Notes under the pieces: model-generated | Database searches by the model: none | The model's input: only the letters and a program-made list of their open reading frames with translations | What the model was told of the DNA's origin: nothing | In this document: positions 11,581 through 15,876 of the stretch, piece after piece | Position numbering within the stretch: the first letter of the stretch is position 1 | Layout of the letters: each line of letters opens with the position of its first letter | Translations under genes and position numbers: made by a program | Assembly: GCA_040757795.1 (NCBI GenBank) | Contig: JBFLWG010000024.1 | Coordinates: 1 to 15,876, forward strand | Length of the DNA stretch: 15,876 nt | Origin: DYTO01 sp040757795 | Lineage (GTDB): Archaea; Hadarchaeota; Hadarchaeia; Hadarchaeales; Hadarchaeaceae | Direction: 5' to 3'

Positions 11581-14500
11581 ACTTGGACACTTGGCCTGTC
11601 GTCGAAGCTTTCATAAAGGAGAAGGGGCTCGTGCGCCAGCACCTAGACTCTTACAACTACTTCGTCGATCACGGGCTGCAGCAGGTCACTGACGAGGTCG
11701 GCGGGATAGACCTCGACATCGAGGGGGTAAAGGTGAAGTTCGGGAAGGTGATGCTGGGCGAGGCCTCAATAAGCGAGGCCGACGGCTCCGTGCCGGAACT
11801 CTGGCCTTGCGATGCCAGGATAAGGAACCTGAGCTACACCGTCCCTGTCTTTCTCGAGATGTTTCTAGTCAGGGGGGGAAAAGAATCCCCGCCGCAGGAG
11901 GTCTACATCGGCGAGCTCCCCGTCATGGTAAAGTCCAAAAAATGCCGACTGTGGGGAAAGAGCTACGACGAGCTGATTGACGACGGCGAGGACCCATACG
12001 ATCCTGGAGGTTACTTCATCGTCAACGGTTCCGAGCGCGTGATAGTGGCACAGGAGGACCTTGCTTCAAACTCCGTCCTCGTGGAGAGGGACGAGCGGGT
12101 GGGCACAGAAGTGGCGAAGGTCTTCTCCACCCACAGAGGGTTCAGGGCCCTCGTTGTGGTTGAGAGAAAGAGGGATGGCCTGCTCAGGGTGGCGTTCCCA
12201 GCCGTCCCTGGCCAGGTGCCCCTGATCATCCTGCTCAAAGCTCTCGGGCTTGACAGCGACAAGGAAATAGTCGAAGCTGTTTCCGACGACCCCGAAATCA
12301 TAAGGGAACTGTTCGAGAACCTTCAGGAAGCCAGCGAGGTGAAAACCAAGGACGACGCCTACGACTACATAGGGAAAAGGGTGGCCATCGGGCAGCCCAG
12401 GAGCTACAGGCTGCAGAGGGCCCAGGAAGTCCTTGACAAGTACCTTCTGCCTCACATCGGGACCAAGCAGGGCGACCGACTGAACAAGGCCCACTACATC
12501 GGGAGGATGGCCGAGCAGGTTATAGAGTTGGCCATGGGCAAGAGGGGCATCGACGACAAGGACCACTACGCCAACAAGAGGCTGAAGCTCGCCGGCGACT
12601 TGCTTGAGAACGTCTTCAGGCTGGCATTCCTCAACCTCATGCGCGACATCAAGTACCAGCTAGAGAGGTCCGCCTCAAGAGGACGGGAGCTTGACCTAAA
12701 GACTGCCGCCCGCGCAGACGTCCTTACGGAGAGGATAAGACACGCGCTGGCAACCGGCAACTGGCCTGGCGGCAGGACCGGCGTGAGCCAGCTTCTCGAC
12801 AGGACCAACTACATGGCCACAGTATCACACCTCAGGCGCGTGGCATCCCCCTTGAGCAGGAGCCAGCCCCACTTCGAGGCCAGGGACCTCCACTCGACCC
12901 ACTGGGGGAAGATTTGCCCGTCTGAAACTCCGGAGGGGCCAAACTGCGGGCTGGTGAAGAACCTCGCCCTCACCGCCGAGATATCCACCGGGACCGACGA
13001 GGGGAAAGTCGAGCGTATTTTGCACAAGCATGAAGTCTCAAAGATAACAAAGACCAGCGAGAGAAAGGGCAAGACCACCGTCTCCCTGAACGGGAGGCTG
13101 GTCGGAATCGTGGAGGACGGAAGGAAGCTCGTAGACGAAATCCGGAAACAAAGGAGAAAAGCCATCTTGGACGAGCAGGTCAACGTGGCGTACAGGGAGG
13201 ATCTTGAGGAGGTCAGGGTCAACACAGACGCCGGAAGGGTCAGACGCCCGGTCATAGTTGTGGACGCTGCGAAGCCCAAACTGACCGCAGAACTCGTGGA
13301 AAAGGTAAAGAGCGGGGCGCTTCCCTGGGGAGGGCTGATCCAAAGCGGGGCGGTAGAATATCTGGACGCGGAAGAGGAGGAGAACTCCTACATTTCTGTT
13401 GACGAAAAAATCCTGACTGCCGAACACACCCACATGGAGCTGCACCCCCTCGCAATACTTGGGATCGGCACGGCTCTGGTCTGCTACGCTGAACACAACC
13501 AGTCGCCGCGCAACACCTACGGCGCCAACATGGCGAAACAGGCGCTCGGCCTCAACACGACAAGCATCCACAAGCGCGTCGACACCAGGGGGTACTACAT
13601 GCACTACCCGCAGGTCCCGTTGGTTTGCACCAAAGTCATGGACGCCGTCGGCTTCGACAGCAGGCCCGGAGGGCAGAACATCGTCGTGGCCATCTCGACC
13701 TACGGCGGCTACAACATGGAAGACGCGGTGGTCATGAACAGAAGCTCGATAGACAGGGGGATGGGCCGGGTCACGTTCTACAGAATCTACGAGGCGGAGG
13801 AGGGCCGCTACCCTGGAGGCCAGGTGGACAAGTTCGAGGTGCCTGGCGAGGAGATCAGAGGTTACGCAGACTCGAGCCTCTACCGGAACTTGGGAGAGGA
13901 AGGAATCATCGAGGTGGAGACACATGTCCGCGGCGAGGAGGTTCTCATAGGCAAGACAAGCCCGCCAAGATTCATTGAGGAAATAGATGAGTTCGGCCTC
14001 GCGATGGAGCATGGGCGGCGCGAGAGCTCCATCAGGGTGAGGCCTAGCGAGGTGGGGTTTTCCGACCAGGTCATCATGAGCACCACACAGGAGGGGCACA
14101 AGTTCGCCAGGGTCCGGATAAGGGACCCACGCATCCCTGAGATAGGGGACAAGTTCGCGTCCAGGCACGGCCAGAAGGGTGTCATAGGCATAGTCTTGGA
14201 CGCATGCGACATGCCGTTCACGGCCGACGGGATAATCCCCGACATCGTGATCAACCCGCACGCCTTGCCGTCGAGAATGTCTGTGGGGCAGCTGCTGGAG
14301 ATGATGGCCGGGAAAGCGGGGGCGGCGGCCGGAACAAGGATGGACGGCACTCCCTTCAGCGGCATACCTGAGAACCAACTGCGGGAGATGCTGAAGAATT
14401 ACGGCTTCAAGTCCACTGGCAAGGACGTCTTGTACAACGGCGTGACGGGGGAGATCATACCTGTTGAAATTTTCATCGGGGTCTGCTACTACCAAAGGCT

Positions 14501-14882
14501 CCATCACATGGTCGCGGACAAGATCCACGCCAGGGCACACGGCCCCGTCCAAGTCCTTACCCACCAGCCCACTGAAGGCCGGGCGAGGGAAGGCGGGCTG
14601 AGGTTCGGTGAGATGGAGAGGGACTGCCTGATCGGGCATGGGGCCGCCATGCTCCTGAAAGAAAGGCTGCTCGACGCATCCGACAGACACACGGCACTCA
14701 TCTGCGGGAGGTGCGGGGACTTTGCGTTTTACGATAGGAAAAAGGACCGCGCCTACTGCCCGCGCTGCGAGGAGGATTCCGAGGTCCACAGCGTGGAGAT
14801 ATCTTACGCTTTCAAGCTACTGGCGGACGAGCTGAAGTCTCTGGGCCTTTTCCCGAAGGTCAGGCTCAGGGACAGGGTGTAG
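11577..14882 (+). CDS. rpoB: DNA-directed RNA polymerase subunit B (unsplit)
   Basis: RpoB is the second-largest catalytic subunit, the counterpart of bacterial beta and eukaryotic Rpb2. The 1101-aa frame begins at GTG 11577, overlapping the rpoH stop by 4 nt. A TTG at 11583 is a serious alternative because GGAGG (11571-11575) lies 7 nt before it. Signatures include LVRQHLDSYNYF near the start, SQLLDRTNYMATVSHLRRV (about 403-421), KICPSETPEGPNCGLVKN (about 443-460), TYGGYNMEDAVVMN (about 707-720), GDKFASRHGQKGVIG (about 855-869), DIVINPHALPSRMSVGQL (about 888-905) and HQPTEGRAREGGLRFGEMERD (about 993-1013). A zinc site is formed by Cys1043, Cys1046, Cys1061 and Cys1064. The gene is one piece, unlike the rpoB''/rpoB' pair of many methanogens and haloarchaea. 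It is slightly shorter than the usual length of about 1120. Confidence 0.98.
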   Translation: MNLDTWPVVEAFIKEKGLVRQHLDSYNYFVDHGLQQVTDEVGGIDLDIEGVKVKFGKVMLGEASISEADGSVPELWPCDARIRNLSYTVPVFLEMFLVRGGKESPPQEVYIGELPVMVKSKKCRLWGKSYDELIDDGEDPYDPGGYFIVNGSERVIVAQEDLASNSVLVERDERVGTEVAKVFSTHRGFRALVVVERKRDGLLRVAFPAVPGQVPLIILLKALGLDSDKEIVEAVSDDPEIIRELFENLQEASEVKTKDDAYDYIGKRVAIGQPRSYRLQRAQEVLDKYLLPHIGTKQGDRLNKAHYIGRMAEQVIELAMGKRGIDDKDHYANKRLKLAGDLLENVFRLAFLNLMRDIKYQLERSASRGRELDLKTAARADVLTERIRHALATGNWPGGRTGVSQLLDRTNYMATVSHLRRVASPLSRSQPHFEARDLHSTHWGKICPSETPEGPNCGLVKNLALTAEISTGTDEGKVERILHKHEVSKITKTSERKGKTTVSLNGRLVGIVEDGRKLVDEIRKQRRKAILDEQVNVAYREDLEEVRVNTDAGRVRRPVIVVDAAKPKLTAELVEKVKSGALPWGGLIQSGAVEYLDAEEEENSYISVDEKILTAEHTHMELHPLAILGIGTALVCYAEHNQSPRNTYGANMAKQALGLNTTSIHKRVDTRGYYMHYPQVPLVCTKVMDAVGFDSRPGGQNIVVAISTYGGYNMEDAVVMNRSSIDRGMGRVTFYRIYEAEEGRYPGGQVDKFEVPGEEIRGYADSSLYRNLGEEGIIEVETHVRGEEVLIGKTSPPRFIEEIDEFGLAMEHGRRESSIRVRPSEVGFSDQVIMSTTQEGHKFARVRIRDPRIPEIGDKFASRHGQKGVIGIVLDACDMPFTADGIIPDIVINPHALPSRMSVGQLLEMMAGKAGAAAGTRMDGTPFSGIPENQLREMLKNYGFKSTGKDVLYNGVTGEIIPVEIFIGVCYYQRLHHMVADKIHARAHGPVQVLTHQPTEGRAREGGLRFGEMERDCLIGHGAAMLLKERLLDASDRHTALICGRCGDFAFYDRKKDRAYCPRCEEDSEVHSVEISYAFKLLADELKSLGLFPKVRLRDRV

Positions 14883-14890
14883 GTGAAAAA

Positions 14891-15876
14891 ATGAGAAGCC
14901 CGAAAATGATTGACAGCATAGACTTCGGCTTGATGTCCCCAGAAGACATCAGGAAAATCTCGGTCACAAAGATCGTCACGGCCGACACCTATGATGACGA
15001 GGGCTACCCGATTGAGAGGGGCCTTATGGACCTTAGGCTCGGGGTGGCCGATCCCGGGCTCAGGTGCAAAACATGCGGGTCAAAGGCCGGCGACTGCCCA
15101 GGCCACTTCGGGCAGATAGAGCTTGCGAGGCCGGTCATCCACATTGGGTACGTCGAGACAGTCTACGACATCCTCAGGGCCACATGCAAGTTCAAGGACT
15201 GCGGGAGGATCCTCCTGAGCCCGTCAAAGATGGAGAACTACAAGCAAAGGATAGAGGCTGAAAGGCGGGCGGGCGGGAAGTGGTGGAAGGTCGCAGCGGA
15301 AGCCACCCGTCACGCGATGGCCGCTGAAGTGTGCCCGCACTGCAAGCAAAAACAGCCCGCGATCAAGTTCGAGAAGCCGACTTCTTTCATAGAGGAGAAG
15401 AACTGGCTGTCCCCAAGCGATGTGAGGGAGAGGCTGGAGAGGGTAAAAGACGAAGACCTCCCCCTTCTCGGAATAGACCCAAAGGTCGCAAAGCCAGAGT
15501 GGATGGTGATGAAAGTGGTCCCGGTCCCCCCTGTGACGGTCCGGCCGAGCATAACCCTCGAATCAGGAGTTCGGTCAGAGGACGACCTGACCCACAAGCT
15601 GGTGGACATCATAAGGATAAACCAGCGGCTGGCAGAGAACATAGACGCTGGCGCACCCCACCTGATAATTGAGGACCTTTGGGAGCTTTTGCAGTACCAC
15701 GTCACAACATATTTCGACAATGCCATCTCAGGGGTGCCGCCTGCCAGGCACCGCTCGGGAAGGGTGCTCAGAACCCTCGCCCAGCGCCTCAGGGGGAAGG
15801 AGGGAAGGTTCCGCGGGAACCTGTCGGGGAAGCGCGTGGACTTTTCGGCGAGGACTGTTGTTTCCCCCGACCCGAA
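14891..15876 (+). CDS. rpoA1: DNA-directed RNA polymerase subunit A' (N-terminal part, cut by window edge)
   Basis: The reading frame runs from ATG 14891 off the right edge with no stop, giving 328 codons. GGTGA (14882-14886) overlaps the rpoB stop and is the ribosome binding site. The fragment covers the clamp of the largest subunit. The clamp zinc site is Cys59, Cys62, Cys69 and His72 (RCKTCGSKAGDCPGHFG), and a second zinc site is Cys99, Cys104, Cys148 and Cys151. The fragment also has the start of the active-centre region, RGNLSGKRVDFSARTVVSPDP (about 308-328). The catalytic NADFDGD motif lies beyond the window. It is co-transcribed and translationally coupled with rpoB. In archaea this subunit is normally followed by rpoA2 (A''), which is out of view here. 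Confidence 0.97.
   Translation, partial: MRSPKMIDSIDFGLMSPEDIRKISVTKIVTADTYDDEGYPIERGLMDLRLGVADPGLRCKTCGSKAGDCPGHFGQIELARPVIHIGYVETVYDILRATCKFKDCGRILLSPSKMENYKQRIEAERRAGGKWWKVAAEATRHAMAAEVCPHCKQKQPAIKFEKPTSFIEEKNWLSPSDVRERLERVKDEDLPLLGIDPKVAKPEWMVMKVVPVPPVTVRPSITLESGVRSEDDLTHKLVDIIRINQRLAENIDAGAPHLIIEDLWELLQYHVTTYFDNAISGVPPARHRSGRVLRTLAQRLRGKEGRFRGNLSGKRVDFSARTVVSPDP

Noticed and set aside
13038..14789. 583-codon open frame on the minus strand inside rpoB
   Set aside because: It is a GC-rich antisense shadow of rpoB. The rpoB frame carries all conserved motifs and the antisense product resembles nothing.
1..15876. CRISPR arrays, insertion sequences, integrases or attachment sites
   Set aside because: No regularly spaced repeats, transposase-like proteins or terminal inverted repeats were seen. 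Repeats found are short and local.

Overview
This window is archaeal. The evidence is a full-length (unsplit) RNA polymerase subunit B gene preceded by rpoH and followed by rpoA', tRNAs carrying short introns with bulge-helix-bulge (BHB) splice signals, TATA boxes placed about 25 nt before RNA genes, and a GC-rich genome. The single-piece rpoB argues against most methanogens and haloarchaea, where the gene is split in two. A free-standing 5S rRNA and a doubly interrupted tRNA-Tyr fit an uncultivated or deep-branching archaeon. I cannot place it more precisely from sequence alone.

Layout. (1) 1-4985: tRNA-Pro(GGG) with a 13-nt intron, converging on two minus-strand genes, a secreted multidomain beta-sandwich protein and an RND/MMPL-type (HAE3-like) membrane exporter. 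(2) 4948-7825: a de novo NAD block, nadX (aspartate dehydrogenase), nadA (quinolinate synthase) and nadC (quinolinate phosphoribosyltransferase), followed by a 71-aa winged-helix protein. Together the three enzymes convert aspartate to nicotinate mononucleotide. (3) 7918-9025: a DUF763-family gene split by a +1 shift at a run of four G. (4) 9055-9182: tRNA-Tyr(GTA) with two introns and a leader perfectly complementary to its own 3' end. (5) 9218-10825: receiver, membrane histidine kinase, receiver, with no DNA-binding output domain. (6) 10876-11315: 5S rRNA, tRNA-Asp(GTC) with a 16-nt intron, and tRNA-Lys(TTT). (7) 11332 to the end: rpoH, rpoB and rpoA' (cut by the window edge).

Expression pattern. 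TATA-like A/T boxes (TTTTAAG, ATTTAAAAC, TTTATATT, TTTATTAT) sit at regular distances before most units. Several protein genes (DUF763, the first receiver, the kinase) appear leaderless or nearly so. Genes inside operons (nadC, second receiver, rpoA') and the winged-helix gene have clear Shine-Dalgarno sequences.

The most notable feature is at tRNA-Tyr. A 10-nt leader copies the 5' acceptor strand and can pair perfectly with the 3' acceptor strand plus CCA. The genuine 5' acceptor strand is needed to form the splice motif of the intron at position 9/10. This suggests a leader-assisted folding switch during tRNA maturation. Other points worth checking are the frameshifted DUF763 gene, the 16-nt gap between tRNA-Lys and rpoH, and the jelly-roll-like insertion inside a fibronectin-like domain. 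No CRISPR array, insertion sequence or integrase was found.
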